Shown: positions 23,966-32,400 of the stretch, piece by piece
How the letters are laid out: the number at the start of each line of letters is the position of its first letter
Position numbering within the stretch: the first letter of the stretch is position 1
Source of the DNA: Arcanobacterium sp.
GTDB lineage: Bacteria; Actinomycetota; Actinomycetes; Actinomycetales; Actinomycetaceae
Reading direction: 5' to 3'
DNA length: 32,468 nucleotides
Assembly (NCBI GenBank): GCA_022768785.1
Contig: JALELI010000113.1
Coordinates: forward strand, 1 to 32,468
The notes under the pieces: generated by a model
What the model was told of the DNA's origin: nothing
Seen by the model: the letters and a program-made list of their open reading frames with translations, nothing else
Database searches by the model: none
Position numbers and translations under genes: made by a program

Positions 23966-25288
23966 TCAGCTCACCTTCTCCACATGCGCACCGAGCGCCA
24001 ACAGCTTCTTCATAAAGTGCTCATAGCCGCGATTGATAATATTCACTCCACTTACCACAGATAAGCCATGAGCAGTGAGCGCAGCAATGAGGTGGGAAAA
24101 TCCTCCGCGCAGATCTGGCACTTCAATCTCTGCCCCAGTGAGTGGAGTAGGCCCCTGAATCACGGCAGAGTGATAGAAATTGCGCAGCCCGAAGCGGCAC
24201 TGCTTAGAGCCAAGGCATTCGCGGTATACCTGGATATGTGCCCCCATTTGGTTGAGCGCTTTAGTAAATCCAAACCTGTTTTCATACACAGTTTCATGCA
24301 CGATTGACACCCCATGTGCCTGTGTGAGAGCCACCACCATCGGCTGTTGCCAATCCGTCATAAATCCTGGGTGCACATCTGTTTCGATGGGCATTGATTT
24401 CAGATCCCCACCCGGGTGCCAGAAGCGAATGCCGTCGTCAAACACTTCAAACTCTCCACCCACTTTGCGAAACACGTTGAGAAAGCTCATCATCGACTGC
24501 TGCTCCGCCCCGCGCACAAACACATCTCCATGCGTGGCCAATGCTGCACACGCCCACGATCCTGCCTCAATGCGATCAGCGAGTGACGTGTGCGTGAAGC
24601 CATGGAGCGTGGTTACGCCTTCGATGTGAATCGTACGGTCGGTATCCACGTTGATGAGCGCTCCCATCTTCTGCAGCACTGCGATGAGATCCATGATCTC
24701 CGGCTCGATTGCCGCACCAGTGAGTTCTGTGATGCCCTGCGCCCGCACGGCAGCGAGCAGTGTTTGCTCTGTGGCTCCTACTGAGGGATACGGCAGATGT
24801 ACTTTCTTCGCTTGCAGCCCTCCGGGAGCTGAAAGATGTAGCCCAAATTCTTGCGGCTGACGGTGGGCCCCCATGTCTTCAAGCACCTGCAGATGGAAAT
24901 CCACTGGGCGCGATCCAATATGGCAGCCGCCGAGATCCGGGATAAAGGCCTCTCCCAGAGAGTGAAGCAGCGGGCTGGAGAAGAGAATCGGAATCCGCGA
25001 AGAGCCTGCGAGCGCCATCACTTCGTTGGGGTCTGGAAGATGCAATTTCCCTGGAGTGATTGTGAGGGTGCCGGCGTCTTGATCGTAATCCACGTCTGCA
25101 CCGTGCAAACGAAGCAGCTCACTCACCACATCAACATCGCGAATGAGTGGCACATTGCGCAGCACTGAAGTTTCTGAGGTGAGCAGTGCAGCCACCATCG
25201 CTTTACTCACAAAGTTTTTCGCGCCGCGCACGGTGATTTCGCCGCTGAGCGGAAATCCTCCGTCTACTCTCAACACGCCATCTACCAT
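23966..25288 (-). CDS. murA: UDP-N-acetylglucosamine 1-carboxyvinyltransferase
   Basis: First committed enzyme of peptidoglycan synthesis: transfers enolpyruvate from PEP to UDP-GlcNAc. 440 residues with the paired EPSP-synthase-like domains. Active-site landmarks are Lys24-Asn25 in RGAKNFVSKAM, Cys122 in GGCHIGSRPVDFH (the fosfomycin target, so the Cys form), the catalytic Asp in HPGFMTDWQQPM and the PEP-binding Arg in VPDLRGGFSHL. The ATG has AAAGGAT upstream. It sits beside leuCD and gltX as in Micrococcales/Actinomycetales. Confidence 0.96.
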   Translation of the reverse strand: MVDGVLRVDGGFPLSGEITVRGAKNFVSKAMVAALLTSETSVLRNVPLIRDVDVVSELLRLHGADVDYDQDAGTLTITPGKLHLPDPNEVMALAGSSRIPILFSSPLLHSLGEAFIPDLGGCHIGSRPVDFHLQVLEDMGAHRQPQEFGLHLSAPGGLQAKKVHLPYPSVGATEQTLLAAVRAQGITELTGAAIEPEIMDLIAVLQKMGALINVDTDRTIHIEGVTTLHGFTHTSLADRIEAGSWACAALATHGDVFVRGAEQQSMMSFLNVFRKVGGEFEVFDDGIRFWHPGGDLKSMPIETDVHPGFMTDWQQPMVVALTQAHGVSIVHETVYENRFGFTKALNQMGAHIQVYRECLGSKQCRFGLRNFYHSAVIQGPTPLTGAEIEVPDLRGGFSHLIAALTAHGLSVVSGVNIINRGYEHFMKKLLALGAHVEKVS

Positions 25289-25360
25289 CTGTATCCTTTA
25301 CCCCGGAAAAATAACTATGTCTAAAGATACCCCTAAACTGAGTTCGGCGCTCCACACCTA

Positions 25361-25382
25361 GCTGTGGGGCATAACCCACAGC
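25361..25382 (-). other. Short hairpin upstream of murA
   Basis: GCTGTGGG (25361-25368) pairs perfectly with CCCACAGC (25375-25382), loop of six. It lies 73 bp upstream of the murA start. Role unknown; it may be part of the leader or a second weak terminator of leuCD transcripts. Confidence 0.4.
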
Positions 25383-25611
25383 CACTCAATCAACGCGCCG
25401 CGAGCGCTCCCAATCAGCATCGGGCCAATACTCACTGGAATGGTTTAATCAACGAACCGGCAAGTGCTGTGGGCATCACCGATTCCGAAGCTCACCGGAG
25501 CTCATATCAACCAGCAGCTACTTCTCTGATCATCAGGTACGTTTTATCACCGGGTATGCTTACCACTCTTTAAGAGGCAAGCTACGGGAGTGGCAGGCCG
25601 TAAAAACATGC

Positions 25612-25641
25612 TGTGCAGGCATGTGCAGGCATGTGCAGGCA
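25612..25641. repeat. Three tandem copies of a 10-bp repeat
   Basis: TGTGCAGGCA occurs three times head to tail with no mismatch. The next bases to the right form a hairpin whose arm also contains CCAGGCA, so slippage may have been seeded there. Confidence 0.9.
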
Positions 25642-25648
25642 TACAACT

Positions 25649-25675
25649 GTGGCCAGGCATTATCTGCCTGGCCAC
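25649..25675 (-). terminator. Probable leuCD terminator hairpin
   Basis: A perfect 11-bp GC-rich stem (GTGGCCAGGCA with its complement) and a 5-base loop, 55 bp past the leuD stop. No T-run follows on the minus strand, as is frequent for actinobacterial terminators. Confidence 0.5.
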
Positions 25676-25729
25676 CAACCGCAACATGGCTAACCAGCTG
25701 CGGCACACCCGCGCTCAGCGCTGCTCAGT

Positions 25730-26386
25730 TCACACTAGCGGCGCCTCTAAATCCACTGGCCGCGCTGATTCCACATGCTCCGGCGGAAGCGTTTTAGCGG
25801 GCAATGTGGTGGGTTTAAAGGCGGGCCGCTGCGCCTCATACGCCGCAATAGCTTCCTCATCTCGCAGCGTGAGGCTGATGTCGTCTAGCCCTTCCATGAG
25901 CCGCCATCGAGTGTAATCATCGATTTCGAAAGTGCAGGTGAATGCCCCCGCTTGCACAGTTTTGTGCTCGAGGTTCACAGTGACGGCGGTGCCCGGTTCA
26001 GCTTCGAGAATCTTCCACAGCTGCTCGATATTAGCCTCGTCAACCACGCCTGCCACCAGCCCTTGCTTGCCGGCATTGCCACGGAAAATATCTGCAAAAC
26101 GCGGAGCGAGCACCACGCGGAACCCGTAATCGTGCAGCGCCCACACAGCATGCTCACGAGAAGAGCCAGTGCCAAAATCGTTGCCCGCCACCAGCACAGA
26201 GCCTTTCGCATAGGCGGGATTGTTCAACACGAAATCTGGATCTTGGCGCCACGCTTGGAAGAGTGCATCATCGAAACCAGTGCGCGATACTCGTTTGAGA
26301 AACACTGCCGGAATAATCTGATCGGTATCCACATTTGAGCGGCGCAGAGGCACTCCCACACCAGTGTGCGATATAAACTTTTCCAT
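25730..26386 (-). CDS. leuD: 3-isopropylmalate dehydratase small subunit
   Basis: Small subunit of isopropylmalate isomerase (2- to 3-isopropylmalate, leucine synthesis). 218 residues from the ATG at 26386, which has GAGGAA upstream; an in-frame ATG 12 bp earlier is less well placed. The swivel-domain motifs [16 protein letters not shown] and [17 protein letters not shown] are clear. A C-terminal Pro-rich extension ([20 protein letters not shown]) is common in actinobacterial LeuD. It follows leuC by 30 bp. Confidence 0.96.
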   Translation of the reverse strand: MEKFISHTGVGVPLRRSNVDTDQIIPAVFLKRVSRTGFDDALFQAWRQDPDFVLNNPAYAKGSVLVAGNDFGTGSSREHAVWALHDYGFRVVLAPRFADIFRGNAGKQGLVAGVVDEANIEQLWKILEAEPGTAVTVNLEHKTVQAGAFTCTFEIDDYTRWRLMEGLDDISLTLRDEEAIAAYEAQRPAFKPTTLPAKTLPPEHVESARPVDLEAPLV

Positions 26387-26416
26387 AAAATTCCTCATTC
26401 CCTCATTCAGCCGCCA

Positions 26417-27829
26417 CTATGCCAGTGGCTCCAGATCCGCTGGTTCCGAAAGCGTGCCTCGTACCGCTGTAGCAGCGGCCACGAGCGGAGATACCAAGTG
26501 GGTACGCCCGCCCTTCCCTTGGCGCCCTTCGAAATTTCGGTTGCTCGTAGATGCGCTGCGCTCCCCTGAGGCGAGCTTATCGGGATTCATAGCCAGGCAC
26601 ATCGAGCAACCGGCATTGCGCCACTCCGCCCCGAAATCAGTGAAGATTTTATCGAGCCCTTCAGCTTCTGCCTGCAGCCGCACGCGCGCCGAACCTGGTA
26701 CGATCAGCACGCGCATACCAGCAGCTTTTTTCCGCCCTTTCACCACTGCCGCAGCATTGCGCAAGTCTTCCAAGCGCCCATTGGTGCATGATCCGATAAA
26801 CACTGTATCAACCGCGATATCTTTCATCGGAGTGCCCGGCTCCAACCCCATATATTCCAAAGCCCGCTCGGCCGCTAACCGTTTGGATTCATCTGCGATA
26901 TCTGCTGGATCTGGCACCGCCCCAGAGAGCGGCACCCCTTGGCCAGGGTTAGTACCCCAGGTGACGAATGGTTCGAGGCTCGAGGCATCGAGATCCACTT
27001 CCGCATCGAAAACAGCATCGCTCTCTGTGCGTAAGCTGCTCCAATACTCCACGGCTTGATCCCAGAGCTCTCCTTCGGGAGCATGCGGTTTACCCTTGAG
27101 ATATTCAAAGGTGGTGCTATCGGGAGCGATCATGCCGGCACGGGCGCCAGCTTCAATGCTCATATTGCAGATAGTCATACGGGCGTCCATCGAGAGCTTG
27201 CGAATTGCTTCGCCGCGATATTCCAGCACATACCCTTGACCACCACCTGTGCCAATCTTTGCAATCAGCGCCAAAATGATATCTTTCGCGCTCGTGCCCG
27301 GGCGCAACTCGCCGTGAATATTCACAGCCATCGTTTTGAATGGTTGCAGTGGCAGCGTTTGAGTGGCAAGCACGTGTTCTACTTCTGAAGTGCCGATGCC
27401 GAATGCGAGCGCGCCGAATGCCCCGTGAGTGGAGGTATGTGAATCGCCGCAGACGATCGTCATACCCGGCTGGGTGAGGCCAAGTTGCGGGCCCACCACA
27501 TGCACCACACCTTGATCGGCGTCTCCTAATGAATGCAGCCGAATCCCAAACTCCTGTGCGTTAGCACGCAGTGTTTCTAGCTGGGCGCGAGAGGTTTCAT
27601 CGGCAATTGGCAGATCGATATTCACTGTGGGGGTGTTGTGATCTTCGGTGGCAATAGTGAGATCCGGCCGCCGCACTGTTCTTCCTGCCAAGCGCAGCCC
27701 TTCAAAAGCTTGGGGGCTCGTCACTTCGTGGCAGAGCTGCAGATCGATATATAATAGATCTGGCGCTCCATTTTTACCGTGTTTCACCACGTGATCGCGC
27801 CAAACTTTCTCGGCTAATGTGCCGCTCAT
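26417..27829 (-). CDS. leuC: 3-isopropylmalate dehydratase large subunit
   Basis: Large, aconitase-like subunit carrying the 4Fe-4S cluster. 470 residues, standard. Motifs: [43 protein letters not shown], cluster cysteines in [14 protein letters not shown] and in [11 protein letters not shown]. The ATG has GAGAGAGG five bases upstream. The gene is divergent from ndgR, its expected regulator. Confidence 0.97.
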   Translation of the reverse strand: MSGTLAEKVWRDHVVKHGKNGAPDLLYIDLQLCHEVTSPQAFEGLRLAGRTVRRPDLTIATEDHNTPTVNIDLPIADETSRAQLETLRANAQEFGIRLHSLGDADQGVVHVVGPQLGLTQPGMTIVCGDSHTSTHGAFGALAFGIGTSEVEHVLATQTLPLQPFKTMAVNIHGELRPGTSAKDIILALIAKIGTGGGQGYVLEYRGEAIRKLSMDARMTICNMSIEAGARAGMIAPDSTTFEYLKGKPHAPEGELWDQAVEYWSSLRTESDAVFDAEVDLDASSLEPFVTWGTNPGQGVPLSGAVPDPADIADESKRLAAERALEYMGLEPGTPMKDIAVDTVFIGSCTNGRLEDLRNAAAVVKGRKKAAGMRVLIVPGSARVRLQAEAEGLDKIFTDFGAEWRNAGCSMCLAMNPDKLASGERSASTSNRNFEGRQGKGGRTHLVSPLVAAATAVRGTLSEPADLEPLA

Positions 27830-27932
27830 AGATGCCTCTCTCTCACTTCATTTATGTGGTATGCATCAAGCTTTGCCACTTTTTAGGGTCACCATGTTTG
27901 CGTCTCAGTTTTCGAGATGGCAATATCGGGCT
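27830..27932. promoter_or_regulatory. leuC/ndgR divergent control region
   Basis: 103 bp between two divergent starts. GTGG (27856-27859) and CCAC (27876-27879) flank a pseudo-symmetric stretch containing ATGCAT and AAGCTT, and TCTC/GAGA arms flank AGTTTTC further right. NdgR/LtbR proteins bind here in related bacteria; neither site can be assigned with certainty. Confidence 0.3.
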
Positions 27933-28661
27933 ATGGACAACGAAAGTGGATCGGGCGTCGGAGTGCTAGACAAAGCAGCCTCAGTGCTCAGCGCCCTGGA
28001 GGCTGGCCCCCTCACGCTCGCACAGTTGGTTTCTTCAACTCACTTGGCACGCCCAACGGCGCATCGCCTTGCAGTAGCCCTCGAATATCATCGGCTCGTC
28101 GCCCGCGATATGCAGGGCCGCTTCGTGCTCGGCCCACGGCTGGGTGAACTTTCCTCAGCAGCGGGAGAAGATCGCCTCCTCGCCGCTGCCAATCCGGTGC
28201 TCATTGCCCTGCGTGATCACACAGGAGAATCTGCACAGCTCTACCGGCGCCAAGGCGATGTGCGCGTGTGCGTGGCCGCCGCTGATCGCTCAATGGGGCT
28301 GCGCGATTCTATTCCCGTGGGAGCCACGCTATCAATGCGAGCCGGATCTGCAGCTCAAGTGCTCTTAGCCTGGGAAGAACCCGATCACCTCCACCGCGGC
28401 TTACACGGGGCCGAATTCACCGCCACTGTGCTCTCTGCTGTGCGGCGGCGCGGGTGGGCTCAATCAGTGGCGGAGCGCGAACCAGGAGTGGCTTCTATCT
28501 CTGCGCCAGTGCGCGGGCCAAACGGGCATGTGATCGCAGCCGTTTCGATATCCGGCCCGATCGAGCGCATGGGGCAACAGCCCGCCCGGCGGCACGCCGC
28601 TGCAGTGGTAACTGCCGCCAACCGGCTCACAGACGTGCTCAAACATGCAGATATGGCATGA
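27933..28661 (+). CDS. ndgR: IclR-family regulator of leuCD (NdgR/LtbR)
   Basis: 242-residue IclR-type regulator. The start at 27933 is chosen because it yields MDNESGSGVGVLDKAASVL, which matches the very conserved NdgR N-terminus; the frame is open further upstream but runs through the leuC promoter. The winged helix (LAQLVSSTHLARPTAHRLAVALEYHRLV) is followed by the IclR effector domain (ESAQLYRRQGDVRVCVAAADR, REPGVASISAPVRGPNGHVIAAVSISGP). In Streptomyces and Corynebacterium this protein controls leuCD and other amino-acid genes from the same divergent position. Confidence 0.93.
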   Translation: MDNESGSGVGVLDKAASVLSALEAGPLTLAQLVSSTHLARPTAHRLAVALEYHRLVARDMQGRFVLGPRLGELSSAAGEDRLLAAANPVLIALRDHTGESAQLYRRQGDVRVCVAAADRSMGLRDSIPVGATLSMRAGSAAQVLLAWEEPDHLHRGLHGAEFTATVLSAVRRRGWAQSVAEREPGVASISAPVRGPNGHVIAAVSISGPIERMGQQPARRHAAAVVTAANRLTDVLKHADMA

Positions 28662-28738
28662 GCGCCTCTTCGCTCCCCACCTGAAATCTGCCTACACTAA
28701 CTGATAGTTGAGATAGCTTTCTGAAAGGTGAGCTTGGC

Positions 28739-30280
28739 ATGGCTGAATTGCACACATTGCAGGAATACGTGGAGGCACTCCGCACAGCTGGAATCCTCGA
28801 GAGCACGTATGTAGATGAGGTGACGGCGTCACTGCCTATTTCCTGCCTCACCTACGACTCTCGAAAAGTGGAAGGCAGCGCGCTCTTCATCGTCAAAGGC
28901 GCTCACTTCAAACCCGATTTTTTGCGCAACGCTATCGCTCAAGGAGCGGTGGCTTACGTGGCCGCACAAGCAGTGGAGAATGTGCTCACTCCCGCGATTA
29001 TCGTGAACGATATCCGCACTGCACTCGTAGTGCTAGGCCAGCTCTTCTACGATCACCCCACCCAAGCGCTCACCACTGTGGGAATCACTGGCACGAAAGG
29101 TAAAAGCACCACCACCTACTATCTGCGAGCAATTCTCAGTGCTTGGTTGAAATCCCTAGGCAAACAAGGCCCCGCTATCCTCTCGTCGATCAAAAATTTT
29201 GACGGCGAGCGCGAAGAAGAAGCCCATCTCACCACCCCAGAGCCCCTGGAACTCTACGAGCATTTCGCCACCGCGCGCCGCGCTGGCATTTCCACAATGG
29301 TGATGGAAGTGAGTTCGCAGGCACTAAAATACGGCCGAGTGCGCGGTATGCACTTCGCAGTAGCAGCTTTCACGAATATCTCTGAGGATCATATTTCCCC
29401 TATTGAACACAGCGACTTTGAAGATTATTACACGTCAAAACTCAAGATCTTCGACGCCGCAAGCGTGGCTGTGGTGAATGCCGATGCCGATCTCGCCGAA
29501 CGCACTCTCGCCTATGCTCGGGAGCGCTGCGATGTGCTCACCTATGGGAGCTCACCAGAGTACTCCGTATGCTGCCCTCCAGAATCTATCCACAACACCC
29601 CCCACGGCATAGAATTCCAAGTGATCAGCAGCTCTTATACGGGCAACTTTATGATCAGCATGCCTGGCCGTTTTAACGTGAGCAACGCGCTATGCGCTAT
29701 CGCGATTGCGGGCGAACTGGGAGTACCAGAAGAATTCGTGCGCAGCGGGCTACGCGCTGCGCAGGTGCCAGGGCGCATGGAAATGTTCCACAGCCGCGAT
29801 GAGCGCATTGTGGCCGTGGTGGATTATGCACACAACCGCTTGAGCTATGAGGCAGTGTTGAACTCAATTCACCACGAGTATCCTGGATATCCGCTCGTGG
29901 CAGTGTGCGGCGCCACCGGCATAAAAGCACTTGATCGCCGCCGCGATATTGGCGAAGTGATGAGCGCCTATTGCGCCAAGCTGTATATCACAGAGGACGA
30001 CAGTTACACGGAACCTTTTGAATCGATCGCAGCGGAAATCGCGCGCTACACCACGATTCCCTACGAAATTAATCAGGATCGTGTGCAGAGCATTCACGCC
30101 GCTATGATAGATTTTCCCGGCAAACATGTGGTGCTGGTGCTCGGAAAGGGCGAGGAAAACACTCAGGCACGGGGCACTGAATATGTGCGGGTGCAACCTG
30201 ATTCAGATATTGTGCGTGGCTTTATCACAGAGTACGACGCGCAATCACAGAGTACGACGCGCACGCATAGTGCCCCGTAG
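28739..30280 (+). CDS. murE: UDP-MurNAc-tripeptide ligase MurE, stand-alone, L-lysine-type-like
   Basis: Adds the third amino acid to UDP-MurNAc-L-Ala-D-Glu. 513 residues. ATG with GAAAGGTGAG upstream. N-terminal UDP-binding part TYDSRKVEGSALFIVKGAHFK; ATP loop GITGTKGKSTTTYYL (115-129); TTPEPLELYEH; FTNISEDHISPIEH; carbamoyl-lysine region YTSKLKIF (Lys234); VPGRMEMF; VDYAHN. The whole reads like streptococcal L-Lys-adding MurE rather than the DAP type. The specificity loop, DNPR in DAP enzymes and DDPN in streptococci, is DDSY (420-423). It lies outside a dcw cluster. A 20-bp tandem duplication has replaced the original C-terminus by about a dozen new residues. Confidence 0.88.
   Translation: MAELHTLQEYVEALRTAGILESTYVDEVTASLPISCLTYDSRKVEGSALFIVKGAHFKPDFLRNAIAQGAVAYVAAQAVENVLTPAIIVNDIRTALVVLGQLFYDHPTQALTTVGITGTKGKSTTTYYLRAILSAWLKSLGKQGPAILSSIKNFDGEREEEAHLTTPEPLELYEHFATARRAGISTMVMEVSSQALKYGRVRGMHFAVAAFTNISEDHISPIEHSDFEDYYTSKLKIFDAASVAVVNADADLAERTLAYARERCDVLTYGSSPEYSVCCPPESIHNTPHGIEFQVISSSYTGNFMISMPGRFNVSNALCAIAIAGELGVPEEFVRSGLRAAQVPGRMEMFHSRDERIVAVVDYAHNRLSYEAVLNSIHHEYPGYPLVAVCGATGIKALDRRRDIGEVMSAYCAKLYITEDDSYTEPFESIAAEIARYTTIPYEINQDRVQSIHAAMIDFPGKHVVLVLGKGEENTQARGTEYVRVQPDSDIVRGFITEYDAQSQSTTRTHSAP
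30224..30263 (+). repeat. 20-bp tandem duplication at the 3' end of murE
   Basis: ATCACAGAGTACGACGCGCA occurs at 30224-30243 and 30244-30263, identical. As 20 is not a multiple of three, the second copy is read in another frame. With one copy the protein would end EYDAHA-stop; with two it ends EYDAQSQSTTRTHSAP. Confidence 0.95.
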
Positions 30281-30330
30281 CGCTCGCATAGCCAAAAACA
30301 CCACAGGTATTGGTGATTTCTCGAGGCACC

Positions 30331-30364
30331 GAGGAACCACCTCCTGTGAGGAACCACCTCCTGC
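30331..30364. repeat. Tandem 17-bp duplication
   Basis: GAGGAACCACCTCCTG plus one variable base, at 30331-30347 and 30348-30364. The unit itself is partly self-complementary (GAGG / CCTC). Confidence 0.92.
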
Positions 30365-30480
30365 ATTTTCGGCGCTATACCAACAAAAATGACGAATCAC
30401 TAATGCGAAGCTGCTCACAGACTTGCTTTAAGCGATATTACGCACACTTTGATTGGTGCTGCATAGTGGCGAGCTGCCTG

Positions 30481-30524
30481 CTTTCCGCCGTCCACTTTCA
30501 GCCTTTCCGCCGTCCACTTTTAGC
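30481..30524. repeat. Tandem 22-bp duplication
   Basis: CTTTCCGCCGTCCACTTT followed by CAGC (30481-30502) and by TAGC (30503-30524): 21 of 22 bases identical, directly adjacent. Confidence 0.93.
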
Positions 30525-30660
30525 TGGGAGCTCACCGCTATGTTCACTGGCCACCGCATAGGGATTAGCTATGCATAGATCCCTTGAGGAGCTACGCCCA
30601 TAGCGCCGGCTTCCTGCCCGACACAGTTTCACGCACCTCACTCACAGAGCTCAACACGGT

Positions 30661-32196
30661 TTAATTCAATGGAGTTGAATTAGCTAGATACTGCTCGAAT
30701 CGCTGGATACGCACAAGTGCTTCTTCCTTGCCGAGCAGAGCCATAGAATCAATGACCGGCAGCGAAACATTTGTGCCCGTGATCGCCACAAAAAGCGGAG
30801 CATAGGCAAAGCGCGGCTTCACCTCCAGTGCAGCCACCACGTGCTCATCGAAAGTTGATTTAATCACCTCAGGAGTGAAGCTTTCTGCCGGCAACGCAGC
30901 CAGCGCAGCTCGCGCCGCAGCGAGCACTGCTGGAGTGGTGTCTTTGAGTTTATTCACGGCCTTTTCCGCATATTCCAGCTCCTGCGCCCCTCGGAAGAGG
31001 AAGCCCATGAGTGCCGGAGCCTCACCAAGTAACTGAATCCGAGTTTGCACCAGCGGAGCCGCACCAGCGAGTAGACGCTGAGTTTCGGCGTCACACGTAT
31101 CAAAGCTCTCGGCTTCTAATACTCCAGCTTTGTGCAGATAAGGCACCAAGCGAGCGCACAGATCATTGGGATCAAGCATTCGGATATGCTCGGCGTTGAT
31201 CGCCTCACACTTCTTCTCATCAAAGCGCGCTGGGTTAGGGCTCACACGAGCCACATCAAATGCCGCAGCCATCTCTTCACCAGAGAAAATATCTCTATCC
31301 GGCGCGATGCTCCAGCCCAACAGGGCAAGATAGTTGAGCAATCCTTCAGGAATCATGCCGTGCTCACGATGCAGCAAGAGATTCGATTCCGGATCACGCT
31401 TCGAGAGTTTCTTATTTCCCTCTCCCATCACATAAGGAAGATGCCCAAAGAGCGGCATATATTTTGCAATGCCCAGATCAATGAGCGCACGGTAGAGCAC
31501 AATTTGGCGCGGCGTGGAGCTTAAGAGGTCTTCACCACGAAGCACGTGATTAATTTCCATCATGGCATCATCTACCGGATTGGTGAGGGTGTAGAGCGGA
31601 TCACCATTCGCGCGCACGATCACATAATCCGGCACTGAGCCAGCTTTAAACGTAATCTCGCCCCGCACTAAATCTGTGAACGTAATATCTTCATCAGGCA
31701 TACGAATGCGCAGCACGGGCTGGCGCCCTTCAGCCCGGTAGGCAGCAATCTGCTCGGGTGTGAGATCGCGATCAAAGCCGTCATACCCCAGCTTGGGATC
31801 TTCCCCTTTGGCCAGATGGCGCTGCTCCACTTCCTCAGGAGTGGAGAACGCCTCATAGGCATAGCCTGCTTCGAGAAGTTGGCGAGCCACGTTTTTATAG
31901 ATATCCATACGCTGGCTCTGGCGATATGGGCCGTGAGGCCCACCCACTTCCACGCCTTCGTCCCATGTGATGCCAAGCCATGCTAACGAATCCAAAATTT
32001 GCTGGTAGCTTTCTTCGCTGTCGCGAGCGGCATCGGTATCCTCGATACGGAATACGAACGTGCCGCCAGTGTGCTTAGCGTATGCCCAGTTGAAAAGGCA
32101 GGTGCGCACCATACCAACGTGCGGAGTGCCAGTGGGGCTCGGGCAAAAGCGTACGCGCACATTCTGGCCTGGAATAACTGTGGTGGAATCACTCAT
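30661..32196 (-). CDS. gltX: Glutamyl-tRNA synthetase
   Basis: Class I aminoacyl-tRNA synthetase, 511 residues from the ATG at 32196. HIGH motif region [16 protein letters not shown], zinc-less connecting region [22 protein letters not shown], and KMSKS-type loop [11 protein letters not shown]. The C-terminal anticodon-binding domain begins about [15 protein letters not shown]. The frame is open further upstream, but the conserved protein begins near [17 protein letters not shown]. No Shine-Dalgarno is seen; a -10 box ends 7 nt before the ATG. In most actinobacteria this enzyme also charges tRNA-Gln for GatCAB. Confidence 0.96.
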   Translation of the reverse strand: MSDSTTVIPGQNVRVRFCPSPTGTPHVGMVRTCLFNWAYAKHTGGTFVFRIEDTDAARDSEESYQQILDSLAWLGITWDEGVEVGGPHGPYRQSQRMDIYKNVARQLLEAGYAYEAFSTPEEVEQRHLAKGEDPKLGYDGFDRDLTPEQIAAYRAEGRQPVLRIRMPDEDITFTDLVRGEITFKAGSVPDYVIVRANGDPLYTLTNPVDDAMMEINHVLRGEDLLSSTPRQIVLYRALIDLGIAKYMPLFGHLPYVMGEGNKKLSKRDPESNLLLHREHGMIPEGLLNYLALLGWSIAPDRDIFSGEEMAAAFDVARVSPNPARFDEKKCEAINAEHIRMLDPNDLCARLVPYLHKAGVLEAESFDTCDAETQRLLAGAAPLVQTRIQLLGEAPALMGFLFRGAQELEYAEKAVNKLKDTTPAVLAAARAALAALPAESFTPEVIKSTFDEHVVAALEVKPRFAYAPLFVAITGTNVSLPVIDSMALLGKEEALVRIQRFEQYLANSTPLN

Positions 32197-32203
32197 GCAC
32201 ACC

Positions 32204-32233
32204 AGTTTAGCGCTGGCGTAAGCTGCTCCCCAA
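32204..32233 (-). promoter_or_regulatory. Probable leaderless promoter of gltX
   Basis: On the minus strand TTGGGG (32233-32228), 18-bp spacer, TAAACT (32209-32204), then seven bases to the gltX ATG at 32196. This fits transcription starting at the A of the start codon. The rest of the 272-bp upstream stretch shows no gene. Confidence 0.5.
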
Positions 32234-32379
32234 TCAGCTTCGAGAATCGCAGTTACGCACAGCAAATGATTGCACGTGCTGGCGGCAACGCAAACTCCGC
32301 CGCCACGGCATGAAGGCATAAGCTCGGGCAGGATTGTCTCACCCCGTAACAAGTTTCACACCAAGAGCTATAGCAGATT

Positions 32380-32400
32380 CATAGGCCTCTCCAGCCTATG
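32380..32400. terminator. Small hairpin upstream of gltX
   Basis: CATAGGC (32380-32386) pairs perfectly with GCCTATG (32394-32400), loop of seven. It may end a transcript arriving from beyond the window; no T-run accompanies it. Confidence 0.25.

Larger units (their letters stand above)
25289..25729. other. Gene-free stretch between murA and leuD
   Basis: 441 bp without a supported gene. It holds a hairpin at 25361-25382, an imperfect stem near 25557-25581, a triple 10-bp repeat at 25612-25641 and an 11-bp-stem hairpin at 25649-25675. A murA promoter must lie here, but no clear -35/-10 pair was recognised. Confidence 0.6.
30281..30660. other. Gene-free stretch between murE and gltX
   Basis: 380 bp between the converging murE and gltX genes with no supported gene, no tRNA and no strong intrinsic terminator. 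It is marked by two tandem duplications (30331-30364 and 30481-30524). Confidence 0.6.

Noticed and set aside
25612..25641. CRISPR-like repeat
   Set aside because: Three adjoining 10-bp units without spacers; too short and contiguous for a CRISPR array.
27819..27932. Upstream extension of NdgR ([10 protein letters not shown]...)
   Set aside because: It overlaps the leuC start and promoter region; the conserved protein begins at MDNESG.
30281..30660. tRNA or small RNA gene near gltX
   Set aside because: No T-loop (GTTCGA-type) sequence or cloverleaf arms could be found; only tandem duplications are present.
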